Assembly (NCBI RefSeq): GCF_047228825.1
Contig: NZ_JBFEGN010000004.1
Coordinates: forward strand, 1-64,000
DNA: 64,000 nt
Direction: 5' to 3'
Source of the DNA: Siminovitchia sp047228825
GTDB taxonomy: Bacteria > Bacillota > Bacilli > Bacillales > Bacillaceae_C
Shown: piece by piece, positions 7,993-15,967 of the stretch
Numbering within the stretch: position 1 is the stretch's first letter
Layout of the letters: every line of letters starts with the position of its first letter
Position numbers and translations under genes: made by a program
The notes under the pieces: model-generated
Database searches by the model: none
Told to the model about the DNA's origin: nothing
The model's input: the letters and a program-made list of their open reading frames with translations, nothing else

Positions 7993-9390
7993 ATGACCAA
8001 TCATCTCAGGCACCTGCCTGCCGTACATCAGTTAAAAAATCATAAACATTTTTCTCAAATCTTACATAACGCTTTCATCTCGGAAGATGTACTGACGGAA
8101 TGGGTCAATGAGCAAATCGATATAGTTAGAAACAGATTGATAAAAAATGAATTACATATAAAAGACATTAATAGAGAAAAGCTGGTGGATTACATCTTTC
8201 AATTGCTTGAAAAGAAAATAGAGCAAATGCAAGAAAATCAATTGCGCCAGGTCATCAATGCAACAGGCGTAGTACTGCATACAAATCTCGGAAGAGCACG
8301 TTTAAGCAAGCAAGCAATTGATCATATGACCGAAACAGCCTTGTCTTATTCAACGCTTGAGTATAATGTAAAAACAGGTGAACGAGGCTCCAGGCATGAT
8401 ATTGTCGAGGATTATATTAAACAGTTAACAGGGGCAGAGGCGGCAATGGTCGTAAATAACAATGCAGCAGCCGTTTTTTTGGTGCTGAAAGCAATTGCTT
8501 CAGGCCGAGAAGTCATTGTATCCAGGGGAGAACTTGTAGAAATCGGCGGTTCTTTTCGCATATCCGAAATTATGGAAGAAAGCCAAGCCGTTTTGAAGGA
8601 AGTAGGAACAACCAATAAAACCCATATTGGTGATTATGAAAATGCCATTAATGAAAATACGGCATTGCTCATGAAAGTGCACAAAAGCAACTTTAAAATA
8701 CTTGGCTTTACGAAAGACGCCGCCACAGATGACCTGGTAAGAATATCCAAACAGCACCATATTCCGATCTATGAAGACCTGGGGAGCGGAACTCTCTTTG
8801 ACTTTCAAAAGCGGCAAATTGGTTCAGAACCAACTGTCCAGGAAAAAGTCAGAACAGGGATAGACATTATCTCCTTTAGCGGAGATAAATTGCTTGGGGG
8901 ACCGCAGGCGGGAGTGATCGTGGGCAAAAAAAACTACATCGAGAAAATAAAAAAGCACCAGCTTGCCCGTGTGTTGCGGGTGGATAAGTTTACCCTTGCC
9001 GGCTTGGAAGCAACATTAAAATCCTATATCAGAAACCAGGAACACCAAGAGATTCCGACAATCCGTGATATTCTGCAATCAAGTGAAACAATTTTGGAGA
9101 AAGCAAATAATTTCATTAGGGAGTTAAGCTCTAAAAATGCAAAGTTTATTTGTCATATAGAGCAGGAGAAGTCCAAAGTTGGCGGAGGCACCATGCCGGA
9201 AGTGGAATTGGATACATATGTCGTGAATGTAAAACATGAGTCATTTTCGAGTAATGAAATGGCCGTTAAACTAAGGAACAACACAATTCCTGTTATAGTA
9301 AGGGTAAAAAATGAGTCGGTCATTCTTGATTTTAGAACAGTGACTTGGGAAGAGCTGGAAATGATTATCGAGGCATTTTTACGTTTTTAA
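7993..9390 (+). CDS. selA: L-seryl-tRNA(Sec) selenium transferase (SelA)
   Basis: A 465-residue PLP enzyme that converts seryl-tRNA(Sec) to selenocysteyl-tRNA(Sec) using selenophosphate. Family marks are LRQVINATGVVLHTNLGRA near residue 90, the substrate loop EYNVKTGERGSRHD near 120, AAMVVNNNAAAVFLVL, the SRGELVEIGGSFRI segment near 180, and DIISFSGDKLLGGPQAG near 292, where the lysine binds PLP. The ATG at 7993 is preferred over an upstream GTG at 7984 because GGTGAG is better spaced to it. The selB start follows about 210 bases later, with the tRNA-Sec gene on the opposite strand in the gap. Confidence 0.97.
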   Translation: MTNHLRHLPAVHQLKNHKHFSQILHNAFISEDVLTEWVNEQIDIVRNRLIKNELHIKDINREKLVDYIFQLLEKKIEQMQENQLRQVINATGVVLHTNLGRARLSKQAIDHMTETALSYSTLEYNVKTGERGSRHDIVEDYIKQLTGAEAAMVVNNNAAAVFLVLKAIASGREVIVSRGELVEIGGSFRISEIMEESQAVLKEVGTTNKTHIGDYENAINENTALLMKVHKSNFKILGFTKDAATDDLVRISKQHHIPIYEDLGSGTLFDFQKRQIGSEPTVQEKVRTGIDIISFSGDKLLGGPQAGVIVGKKNYIEKIKKHQLARVLRVDKFTLAGLEATLKSYIRNQEHQEIPTIRDILQSSETILEKANNFIRELSSKNAKFICHIEQEKSKVGGGTMPEVELDTYVVNVKHESFSSNEMAVKLRNNTIPVIVRVKNESVILDFRTVTWEELEMIIEAFLRF

Positions 9391-9408
9391 TAAATTGAGA
9401 GGATGGTT

Positions 9409-9505
9409 TGGCGGGATCGTGTGGGAATCGAACCCACCGGAGACGACACGCGCCTCCCAAATGGTTTTGAAGACCAAGGAGAACACCAGTACCTCATCCG
9501 ATCCC
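9409..9505 (-). tRNA. selC: tRNA-Sec (anticodon TCA)
   Basis: Read on the minus strand the gene starts GGGATCGGATGAGG, has an anticodon loop CTTCAAA with anticodon TCA that reads UGA, a very long variable arm of the Sec type, the T-arm GGTGGGTTCGATTCCCACA, and ends CGATCCC-G-CCA with CCA encoded. The length of 97 including CCA and the extended acceptor-T stack are typical of tRNA-Sec. It lies between selA and selB but on the opposite strand. A minus-strand promoter is possible at 9540-9569 (TTGCTT, 18 bases, TATAAT), 34 bases from the 5' end. Confidence 0.95.
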
Positions 9506-9539
9506 TTGCTTTAAATTGTTGATTATTTAGACATCTTCT

Positions 9540-9569
9540 ATTATATATTTATATTGCCCATTTAAGCAA
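9540..9569 (-). promoter_or_regulatory. Possible selC promoter
   Basis: On the minus strand TTGCTT and TATAAT are separated by 18 bases, ending 34 bases before the tRNA-Sec 5' end. A plus-strand candidate for selB (TTGATT, 17 bases, TATATA) overlaps the same segment. Confidence 0.45.
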
Positions 9570-9599
9570 GCACAACCATTTATATGGCAGGTGAACGAT

Positions 9600-11498
9600 A
9601 TGAATCAATATTTTACGATCGGAATGGCGGGTCATATTGATCACGGAAAAACGTCATTGACAAAAGCATTAACGGGAGTAAATACGGATCGATTAAAAGA
9701 AGAGAAAGAGAGAAATATTTCCATAGAATTAGGTTTCGCTCCATTTATAATGGATGACGGATTACAAGTTTCCATTATCGATGTTCCGGGCCATGAGAGA
9801 TTTATTCGCCAGATGATCGCTGGTGTAGCCGGCATTGATATGGTGATATTGGTGATTGCAGCCGATGAAGGGATTATGCCCCAAACGAAGGAACATCTCG
9901 AAATCATATCCCTTCTCGGCATAAAAAATGGATTGACAGCCATTACAAAAATCGATCAAACAGACAAGGAATTGCTTGAAATTGTAATGGAAGATGTAAA
10001 AGAGCATCTTGGTCACACGTTTTTAAGACATGCACCCATTTTATGTGTTGACAGCCTTTCCAAAAACGGAATTCCCGAATTGAAAGCTGCAATAAGGGAA
10101 GAGTTAATGCGTATCAAGAAAAAAGAAAGGAAGGCCTCATTCCGGCTGCCAATTGATCAAGTGTTTACAGTGAAAGGGCAGGGCACCGTTGTGCGTGGTA
10201 CGATATACGATGGAGAAGTAAGACAAGGTGAGCGTTTGAGGCTGCTTCCTCAAAATAAAGAAGTCAGGGTCAGGCAAATTCAAGTACATCATCACCAAAC
10301 CGAAAAGGCTGTTGCAGGCCAGCGTACAGCCATTAATATTGGAGGTCTCTCCTATGATGAAGTATCAAGAGGAGACGTTCTTGCCGCCGATCAATATTAT
10401 TCAGTTACAGATCGGATAGACGTTGTATTTTTCCCTTTAAAGGACATTCAGTATAGTATCAGGCAGCGGCAGCCTGTGAAACTGTATGTTGGTACATCCG
10501 AAGTAATGGGCAAGATTATTTTCTTTGACCGCAACGAAATAAATCAAAACGAAAAAGAAGAAATCCTTTGCCAAATCCAGTTACAAGAAAAAATCGTTGT
10601 GACCAGGGGTGACCGTTTTATCATCAGGAAACCCACACCTGTGGAGACAGTTGGCGGCGGGTGGATCATCGAGCCAAACGGAAAAAAATATCGGTTTGGA
10701 AAAAGCACGATCGAACAATTGAGTTTAAAGAAGGAAGGAAAGGCAATCGATCGTATTCGGTCATTATTGAAGGAGAAAATGGTTTTAACATATAGTGAAC
10801 TTTTAAAAGGAGCTTCCATTTTCGAAAAAGAGCTAAATGAAGCGAAAGAACTGTTGCTTGAAATGGAAAATGGCGTCTTTACACTCGATTCAATATTTGG
10901 GGAAGTAAAAGACAACGTCATCCATTCCGTAAAAACTTTTCATCAACGATATCCCATGAGGGCCGGGATGGATAAAGCGGAGGTCATTTCCGAACTGAAA
11001 CAACAATTCCCGGCACCCCTCATAGAGTACGCAGTTAAAACATTAGACGCAGAAAAAAGGATTAAAATTGAAAATCAGTATGTCTCTTTGATTTATGCAT
11101 CTCCAGCATTGCCCTTGAAATGGAAATCAAAATTGGAAAATGCCCAACAAGAGTTAATACATCAGGGTATAGAGGTTGAAAAATTTGGCGTGTTACTTAA
11201 AAAGCATGGAATCCCCGAAGCAATTCAGAAAGAGTTTTATCATTATTTACTGCTTACGAATAAAGCATTTATTTTGCAAGACGACATGCTTATCTCAAAG
11301 GAAGCGGTTAATCAGGCCCGCATTAAATTGGAAGCCGATACTAACTTGGAAGAATTTACCCTGCAGATGGCAAGGGAAAGTTTGCCGGTAACAAGAAAAT
11401 ATTTAGTGCCTTTGCTCGAACTTTTTGACCGATTGGGGTACACAAAAAGGACTGATAATACCCGAAAGTGGATGCAAAAAAATTCAGTTCCCAATTAA
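9600..11498 (+). CDS. selB: Selenocysteine-specific elongation factor SelB
   Basis: A GTPase that carries Sec-tRNA(Sec) to the ribosome at UGA codons marked by a SECIS hairpin. The G domain is intact: GHIDHGKTS (P-loop) near residue 12, DVPGHE near 62, TKID near 117. Domains II and III follow, with FRLPIDQVFTVKGQGTVVRGT near residue 183. The last 250 residues form the winged-helix region that binds SECIS RNA. From the ATG at 9600, preceded by AGGTG, it has 632 residues, normal for the family; an upstream GTG at 9591 is also in frame. The intact RNA-binding end supports real Sec insertion at the four TGA codons of this window. Confidence 0.96.
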   Translation: MNQYFTIGMAGHIDHGKTSLTKALTGVNTDRLKEEKERNISIELGFAPFIMDDGLQVSIIDVPGHERFIRQMIAGVAGIDMVILVIAADEGIMPQTKEHLEIISLLGIKNGLTAITKIDQTDKELLEIVMEDVKEHLGHTFLRHAPILCVDSLSKNGIPELKAAIREELMRIKKKERKASFRLPIDQVFTVKGQGTVVRGTIYDGEVRQGERLRLLPQNKEVRVRQIQVHHHQTEKAVAGQRTAINIGGLSYDEVSRGDVLAADQYYSVTDRIDVVFFPLKDIQYSIRQRQPVKLYVGTSEVMGKIIFFDRNEINQNEKEEILCQIQLQEKIVVTRGDRFIIRKPTPVETVGGGWIIEPNGKKYRFGKSTIEQLSLKKEGKAIDRIRSLLKEKMVLTYSELLKGASIFEKELNEAKELLLEMENGVFTLDSIFGEVKDNVIHSVKTFHQRYPMRAGMDKAEVISELKQQFPAPLIEYAVKTLDAEKRIKIENQYVSLIYASPALPLKWKSKLENAQQELIHQGIEVEKFGVLLKKHGIPEAIQKEFYHYLLLTNKAFILQDDMLISKEAVNQARIKLEADTNLEEFTLQMARESLPVTRKYLVPLLELFDRLGYTKRTDNTRKWMQKNSVPN

Positions 11499-11542
11499 AA
11501 AACATGGCTGCTTCCTCAAATTAAAGGACATTCGTATGTTGA

Positions 11543-11926
11543 ATGATAAACGTGATACTTGTTGTACCTAATTTGATGATTTTCAATAAGAACCGGCTTC
11601 AACAAATGGCCTTTAATGGAATGATGAAGGAAGGCTGTATCATGACCAAACATCAGATTTATACATTTGGCAGGGTTCAAACACTGTGTCATGCCCTATT
11701 GAAATGATGCGACGATGTTCCGGATGCTTCTGATACAAAAGAAGATAACATGATTGATGAAATTGCCGGAAGAGTGGTTGAGCAGGGACCTTTTAAAGGT
11801 TGGTACGGAAAAAGTCGGCACTAAATGTTAAATTATGTGTTTTTTTATGCGGTTTCCGAAAATGATGGAGACATTGATGTGATTAACATTCTGCCTGCAC
11901 GTTCCAAACATAAGCGGATAAGATAG
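11543..11926 (+). pseudogene. Unrecognised decayed gene(s) after selB
   Basis: One frame stays coding-like from the ATG at 11543 to a TGA at 11704, continues to a TAA at 11822, and restarts at once at ATG 11825, ending at 11926. The last 33 residues (YAVSENDGDIDVINILPARS) vaguely recall the C-terminal strand of RelE/ParE toxins; the rest I do not recognise. The TGA is followed by TGC and not by a clear hairpin, so I read it as a nonsense mutation rather than Sec, although it lies directly downstream of selB. No intact gene is seen between 11499 and 11980. Confidence 0.35.
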
Positions 11927-11980
11927 TTCTTGAAAAGGGCCGGCTTGTGGAGTAATGGTTTCAAAGATTGGGGTGTTTTA

Positions 11981-12172
11981 GTGAATAAAAATGAAAAAAA
12001 ATTAAATTTTATCTTATTGTTCACACCGTATGTAGTTGCCGTACTATTATTTGCAGTTATTAAAGTCATATGGCATGATGTTCATACCTCTTGGTTGCTT
12101 ATAATTTTAATGATAGGTCTCTCTATAAGTTTAATCATATCAATATTCATTCGAAGAAATAATCAAATTTAA
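11981..12172 (+). CDS. Small two-helix membrane protein, unknown
   Basis: A 63-residue protein starting at GTG after GGGGTG. A lysine-rich N-terminus (NKNEKKLN) precedes two hydrophobic segments, about residues 9-27 and 35-56, and a basic RRNNQ end, so both ends probably face the cytoplasm. It resembles nothing I can name. Similar short hydrophobic genes follow at 12239, 12638 and 12939, each with its own ribosome site, suggesting a region where small membrane proteins (immunity or stress type) have collected. The longer frame from 11930 has no ribosome site and was not chosen. Confidence 0.5.
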   Translation: MNKNEKKLNFILLFTPYVVAVLLFAVIKVIWHDVHTSWLLIILMIGLSISLIISIFIRRNNQI

Positions 12173-12238
12173 ACCTAAATATGGGCCATTTTTATATTTT
12201 CAGTAGTTGGAATACAAAGTGGAAGGAGGGATTCTAAC

Positions 12239-12541
12239 ATGGGGTTTTTCATGGCAATTGCGCCTGTTGTAATAGTGGGAGGGATTGTAGTATTTGTAAT
12301 TCAAAGGCTCCAACATAAATATAATCAAGGCAGCCTGGGTAAGAAAAAAACAAAAGGCGCTCAAAATTTATTAGATAGTTTAATTCCAATGGGAATGCTT
12401 TTTGGTTGTGCTGTCGGTGTCATTTTAGGCATGCTTTTTCCGATTTCTCTAGCGTTTACTGTTAGTTTAGGAGCTGGAATCGGCTATTTATTTGGATATC
12501 TTGCTTATGAAGTTTATAGCAAGAAAGGGGAATATTCATAG
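12239..12541 (+). CDS. Small membrane protein with Gly-rich helices, unknown
   Basis: A 100-residue protein with a strong AAGGAGG site before ATG 12239. It has one N-terminal membrane segment (AIAPVVIVGGIVVFVIQRL), a positively charged stretch with KKKTKG, and a helical pair near residues 50-90 rich in glycine (GCAVGVILGMLFP and GAGIGYLFGYLAYEVY). The pattern resembles small Bacillus membrane proteins of unknown function; I cannot assign a family. It ends 21 bases before a clear terminator. Confidence 0.65.
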   Translation: MGFFMAIAPVVIVGGIVVFVIQRLQHKYNQGSLGKKKTKGAQNLLDSLIPMGMLFGCAVGVILGMLFPISLAFTVSLGAGIGYLFGYLAYEVYSKKGEYS

Positions 12542-12562
12542 ATAAGATATCTTCAAAAGGGC

Positions 12563-12597
12563 GCGCAATTCCAAAGCGAGAATTGTGCTTTTTCTTT
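12563..12597 (+). terminator. Rho-independent terminator
   Basis: GCGCAATTC pairs with GAATTGTGC around an 8-base loop and is followed by a TTTTTCTTT run. The right arm and T-run recur exactly at about 13832-13856. Confidence 0.75.
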
Positions 12598-12637
12598 ATG
12601 TTAATTGTGGAATACAAATACTTCGGGGAGGGCAGAT

Positions 12638-12772
12638 ATGAAGCATATTCTCGGATTTACAGTGGGGTATATAGGGTATTTTCTGATAGGGTTTATGGCG
12701 TTAAGGGCTCTGTTCATTCAAGATGATATGGCAGGCTTTATTGTATTAGTTGCTGGTTTAACTTACTTGTAA
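12638..12772 (+). CDS. Very short membrane peptide, unknown
   Basis: A 44-codon frame beginning MKHILGFTVGYIGYF after CGGGGAGGG with good spacing. It is almost entirely hydrophobic with two possible membrane spans split by QDDM. It may be an intact micropeptide or the front of a longer gene cut by the TAA at 12770. I recognise no family. Confidence 0.35.
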   Translation: MKHILGFTVGYIGYFLIGFMALRALFIQDDMAGFIVLVAGLTYL

Positions 12773-12938
12773 ACTATATGTAATTTCTAGAAAAATCACA
12801 CGGAACACTAAAGTATAGTGGTTAAATAAAAATCAGGACTTATAATGTTTTTTTGAACAAACTTGCGTGATAATCGAAGACAGTCATACCAAAAACAGGC
12901 CGGTTTACAGAATAATTAAAAAAAGAGGGTGTAATTAT

Positions 12939-13103
12939 TTGAGATGGTTCTTTGCTATTCCGTTTGTCTTTTTGGGGGTTTTTTTAATGTCATTGACTAT
13001 TGACAATATGGGAAATGTAGGGCATATGATTATGAAAATGATTGGGTTTGGATGCTTTTTCTTTGCTGGATTCATTGTCAAAAATAAGAAGATATTATCC
13101 TAA
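12939..13103 (+). CDS. Small two-helix membrane protein, unknown
   Basis: A 54-residue frame from TTG at 12939, placed 8 bases after GAGGGTG, with two membrane segments (WFFAIPFVFLGVFLM and MIGFGCFFFAGFIV) and a basic KNKK tail. A longer in-frame ATG at 12867 lacks a ribosome site. No family is recognised. It continues the series of small membrane genes in this stretch. Confidence 0.45.
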   Translation: MRWFFAIPFVFLGVFLMSLTIDNMGNVGHMIMKMIGFGCFFFAGFIVKNKKILS

Positions 13104-13157
13104 ACAATCGGGCTCATTTTTGTTGCATAACATCTTATATACCAAGGAGGGGAAGCA

Positions 13158-13647
13158 ATAGAGGTTTACTGTCGCCATTGCTTTATTACTCGTTTTTATA
13201 TTAAGTAGTTGTAATGGTATGCTTACCAAAAATTCAGGTGGGAACAGAAGTTTATCAGGAGACAGACCTCCTAATGTGAATATAAAGGTAAACGGTGAAA
13301 AGTATGAGGTTAAACTGGGTTCATATTGCTGGGGATCTGATGGAACAACAGAATGTGCTGATACCGTTGGGCCGGTAGAGCTATTAGAAGGTGAAGAACC
13401 TATACAAGTACAGGCTGGTGAGCAAATTACATTGATAATGGATTACACGCCAAACCCCAATGAAATTCATCTTTCACAGATAAAGAATGGTAATGAGATT
13501 GAAGTTGAAGTGAATGATAATCAGTTTACAGTTCCCGATGAAAAAGGCACTTATTTTTACTATTATGGAGTATGGTGGAAGGATGAAGAAGATAAAAATT
13601 TATCTTATGGTGATGCCTTTTATGCTTTTGCTTTGAAAGTTAAGTAA
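13158..13647 (+). CDS. Putative lipoprotein with disrupted start codon
   Basis: The frame encodes a lipoprotein signal (RFTVAIALLLVFILSSCNG, lipobox LSSC) followed by about 140 residues of a soluble exported domain with CWGSDGTTECAD and FYYYGVWWKDEEDKNLSYGDAFYAF motifs. An AGGAGGGG site lies upstream, but at the expected start the sequence reads ATAG: removing one A would restore ATG AGG TTT. As it stands, the first in-frame start is the ATG at 13219 after the lipobox, which would give a non-exported product. It is either a fresh start-codon mutation or a sequencing error. Protein function is unknown; two cysteines in the mature part may pair. Confidence 0.6.
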
Positions 13648-13764
13648 TCGGGCTCCGTTATTGAGTGATAGCGCTTTACTTCATGCTGGGTTCACACTAT
13701 TTCATTTTCAAAATAACTGGAACAACGCAGATAATTTTTTGAATAAAAGGGGAGGGAAACCAGT

Positions 13765-13917
13765 GTGCAAGAAAGTCAAAATAAAAACCAAAAGCAAATT
13801 AAGGTTCAGGGTATTTATACAAAGATGAAAAGAGAATTGTGCTTTTTCTTTATGTTTAAAGACAATATTGAAGATCCCTCTCAAAGAGAGTTGGTTATGT
13901 TAAAAGATTGTGAGTAA
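13765..13917 (+). CDS. Short frame, doubtful gene
   Basis: A 50-codon frame from GTG after GGGAGGG. Its middle repeats 25 bases of the terminator at 12580-12604 (GAGAATTGTGCTTTTTCTTT and on), so that part of the protein is terminator-derived sequence. It may be a scrambled remnant rather than a gene. Confidence 0.25.
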   Translation: MQESQNKNQKQIKVQGIYTKMKRELCFFFMFKDNIEDPSQRELVMLKDCE

Positions 13918-13979
13918 AATCAGGTTCTTAATGTTTTTCATGTAAAATAATTCGGAGTTGAAGAGAGGACGGCATTACC

Positions 13980-14342
13980 ATGGAAAACGTATCAAATGCA
14001 GAGAAATTGGAATCAAAAAAATCTTTACAATCAACAATCGGTAAACTTGAAAATGCCTTGGCACAGATGACTCAGAAAGGTGCAAATACTATTTTGGTAA
14101 AGAAACGACTTAAAGCTATTAACATCGGCTTAGCCATGCTAGAAAACGTTTGGAATCAAAGATCCCATCATTACACCCAGGAAGATTTAGCAGAAGCTCG
14201 CGATATTATTATTGGTTTATTCCCGTCAATTGAGAACATTTATGCTAAGTCAAAGGCAGGCAGTCCTCAAAGAACACTTTTGGAAAGAAGAATTAAAGCG
14301 TTGGAACTGGCTGTTCAAGCGATTGACGGTCTTTCCAAATAA
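13980..14342 (+). CDS. Hypothetical helical protein
   Basis: A 120-residue, almost fully helical soluble protein with two similar halves: an ALAQMTQKGANTILVKKRLKA segment and a SKAGSPQRTLLERRIKALELA segment share the pattern K.G...T.L.KRLKAL, suggesting an internal duplication into a helical bundle. The ATG follows GAGAGG with 10 bases between and a terminator follows the stop codon at once, so it looks like an intact single-gene unit. I do not recognise the family. Confidence 0.7.
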   Translation: MENVSNAEKLESKKSLQSTIGKLENALAQMTQKGANTILVKKRLKAINIGLAMLENVWNQRSHHYTQEDLAEARDIIIGLFPSIENIYAKSKAGSPQRTLLERRIKALELAVQAIDGLSK

Positions 14343-14361
14343 AACACTTGGCTGTGTTTTT
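14341..14361 (+). terminator. Terminator
   Basis: AAAACAC pairs with GTGTTTT around a 6-base loop, followed by T; it overlaps the stop codon of the preceding gene. Confidence 0.6.
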
Positions 14362-14391
14362 AAAATAGAGGAAATGAATTATTAGAAATAT

Positions 14392-14420
14392 TTGACTAGT
14401 GAAACGCCCGATGATAATAT
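14392..14420 (+). promoter_or_regulatory. Sigma-A-type promoter of the yedE operon
   Basis: TTGACT and TAATAT are separated by exactly 17 bases, 42 bases ahead of the YeeE/YedE start codon. Confidence 0.65.
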
Positions 14421-14462
14421 ATCCTTATACAAAGTATAATATTTTTGAATGGGGTGTTTGCG

Positions 14463-15704
14463 ATGCGTCAACTGTTCCACAAGATCTTTAATGAGAACTG
14501 GAATCCTTATGCAGCGGTAGGGATGGCCGGGTTATTAAGTGCTCTATATTTTGGAATAACAGGTACGGTATGGGCTGTAACGGGGGAGTTTACAAGGCTT
14601 GGGGGGCATCTGCTTCAGTCCGTAAATGTCGATATTTCCAGTTGGGCATATTTTGATCTTGTCGGAATGAAAGGGACCCCGCTGGAACGGACAGATGGAT
14701 GGATTGTGATTGGAATGCTGATCGGCGCATTAATGACTACGCTTTTAGGGAATAAATTTAAAATTCGTGTGCCGCAACAAAAGCGCCGGCTGATACAGGG
14801 GTTTATCGGGGGAGCCATTGCAGGGTTTGGCGCAAGGCTTGCGCTCGGTTGTAATTTGGCTGCTTTTTTCACGGGTGTTCCCCAGTTTTCTTTTCATTCA
14901 TGGATTTTCATGGTTGCAACAGGCATTGGAACCTACATTGGCGTAAAAATTATCAGAACAAGATGGTGGCGCGGGAAACCCAATCTAAAAGCATTTAAAA
15001 GCACAAAACAAATGGAGGAGAAACAGACCAATCATTTTATACAGCGATACATAGGAGTTTTTGTTTTTTTATGCTTTAGCGTGATCGTTCTTTATTATTT
15101 CATTAACGGAAAAACATTATTGGCGATTGCAGCCCTTTTTGGTGCCGGATTTGGTATTCTAATTGAAAGAGCACAAATTTGTTTTACATCCGCCTTTCGC
15201 GATTTATGGATCAGCGGACGTGCCGTCATGACAAAGGCACTTGCGATTGGTATGATCATAAGTGTAGTCATTACTTATTTTTATATTCAAACAGGAGCAG
15301 AAGCAGTGATTAAGGTGGCAGGCCCCGGTACGCTGGTTGGAGGGCTTTTGTTTGGCATTGGCATTGTCATGGCCGGAGGATGTGAAACCGGTTGGATGTA
15401 CCGGGCAATGGAAGGACAAGTCCACTTTTGGTCAGTAGGGGCCGGTTCAATTGCAGGCGCTACTTTCCTGGCATTTGCCTGGGATCACCTTGGTGTGTAC
15501 AGTCTTCTTGTTGAAGGCTGGAAACCTATTAATCTAATGGAAGTGTTTGATCCGAAACTAGCCCTGTTCTTCACGCTGCTGCTGCTCTTTGCATGGTATT
15601 TATTTTCGGCTTGGTGGGAGAAACACTATCGTTTTGGAAAAGGGCTTGACCTGAATAGGAAAGAAGGCCATTATTCTGTTCAGCCTTCAGCCGCAAAGAA
15701 ATAA
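14463..15704 (+). CDS. yedE: YeeE/YedE-family transporter, selenium-associated
   Basis: A 413-residue inner-membrane protein with about ten hydrophobic segments. It has the two internal YeeE repeats, each with a glycine-rich loop and a conserved cysteine: GFGARLALGCNLAAFFTG near residue 122 and VMAGGCETGWMYRAMEGQ near residue 301. YeeE proteins import sulfur compounds such as thiosulfate through these cysteines; the YedE branch is linked to selenium genes. The ATG at 14463 follows GGGGTG. The Sec-containing TusA protein starts 15 bases downstream and a LysR regulator follows, so selenium import or trafficking is the best reading. The transported species is not proven. Confidence 0.9.
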   Translation: MRQLFHKIFNENWNPYAAVGMAGLLSALYFGITGTVWAVTGEFTRLGGHLLQSVNVDISSWAYFDLVGMKGTPLERTDGWIVIGMLIGALMTTLLGNKFKIRVPQQKRRLIQGFIGGAIAGFGARLALGCNLAAFFTGVPQFSFHSWIFMVATGIGTYIGVKIIRTRWWRGKPNLKAFKSTKQMEEKQTNHFIQRYIGVFVFLCFSVIVLYYFINGKTLLAIAALFGAGFGILIERAQICFTSAFRDLWISGRAVMTKALAIGMIISVVITYFYIQTGAEAVIKVAGPGTLVGGLLFGIGIVMAGGCETGWMYRAMEGQVHFWSVGAGSIAGATFLAFAWDHLGVYSLLVEGWKPINLMEVFDPKLALFFTLLLLFAWYLFSAWWEKHYRFGKGLDLNRKEGHYSVQPSAAKK

Positions 15705-15719
15705 AGGCAGGTGAGCATA

Positions 15720-15953
15720 ATGGAAGATATCATCATAGATTATGTCTTGGATATCCGCGGGGAGCCTTGACCGTATCCTGTTACCTATGCGCTGGAAGCG
15801 CTGGCTAATATGAAAAAAGGCGAGGTATTGCAAGTGATTGCCGATTGCCCGCAATCTTTTCAAACCGTCCCGGAGGAAATTACAAAGCACGGCTATACCC
15901 TGTTGGGAAAAGAGAAGCAGAATCAAGATTTATATTTTACAATAAAAGTGTAA
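15720..15953 (+). CDS. Selenocysteine-containing TusA/YedF-like carrier
   Basis: A 77-residue TusA-fold protein that is only complete if the TGA at 15768-15770 is read as Sec (residue 17). The sequence DIRGEPUPYPVTYALEALAN has U where TusA proteins have the first Cys of the CPxP motif. The C-terminal half (MKKGEVLQVIADCPQSF, then HGYTLL) is normal for the family. The ATG follows AGGTGAG. A short hairpin lies 18 bases after the TGA. The product would carry selenium on a selenol. It stands between yedE and a LysR regulator in one operon, matching YedE-YedF pairs of selenium-using bacteria, although those usually add a DsrE domain. Standard gene callers would miss it. Confidence 0.9.
15789..15801 (+). 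promoter_or_regulatory. Candidate bSECIS hairpin of the Sec-TusA gene
   Basis: GCGCT-GGA-AGCGC, a perfect 5-pair stem with a G-rich loop, begins 18 bases after the TGA. Confidence 0.6.
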
Positions 15954-15967
15954 CCGGGGTGATGGCG

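Noticed and set aside
11704..11706. TGA as a fifth selenocysteine codon
   Set aside because: Followed by TGC without a near hairpin of the type seen at the other four sites; the downstream frame is short and unrecognised. Kept only as a low-interest finding.
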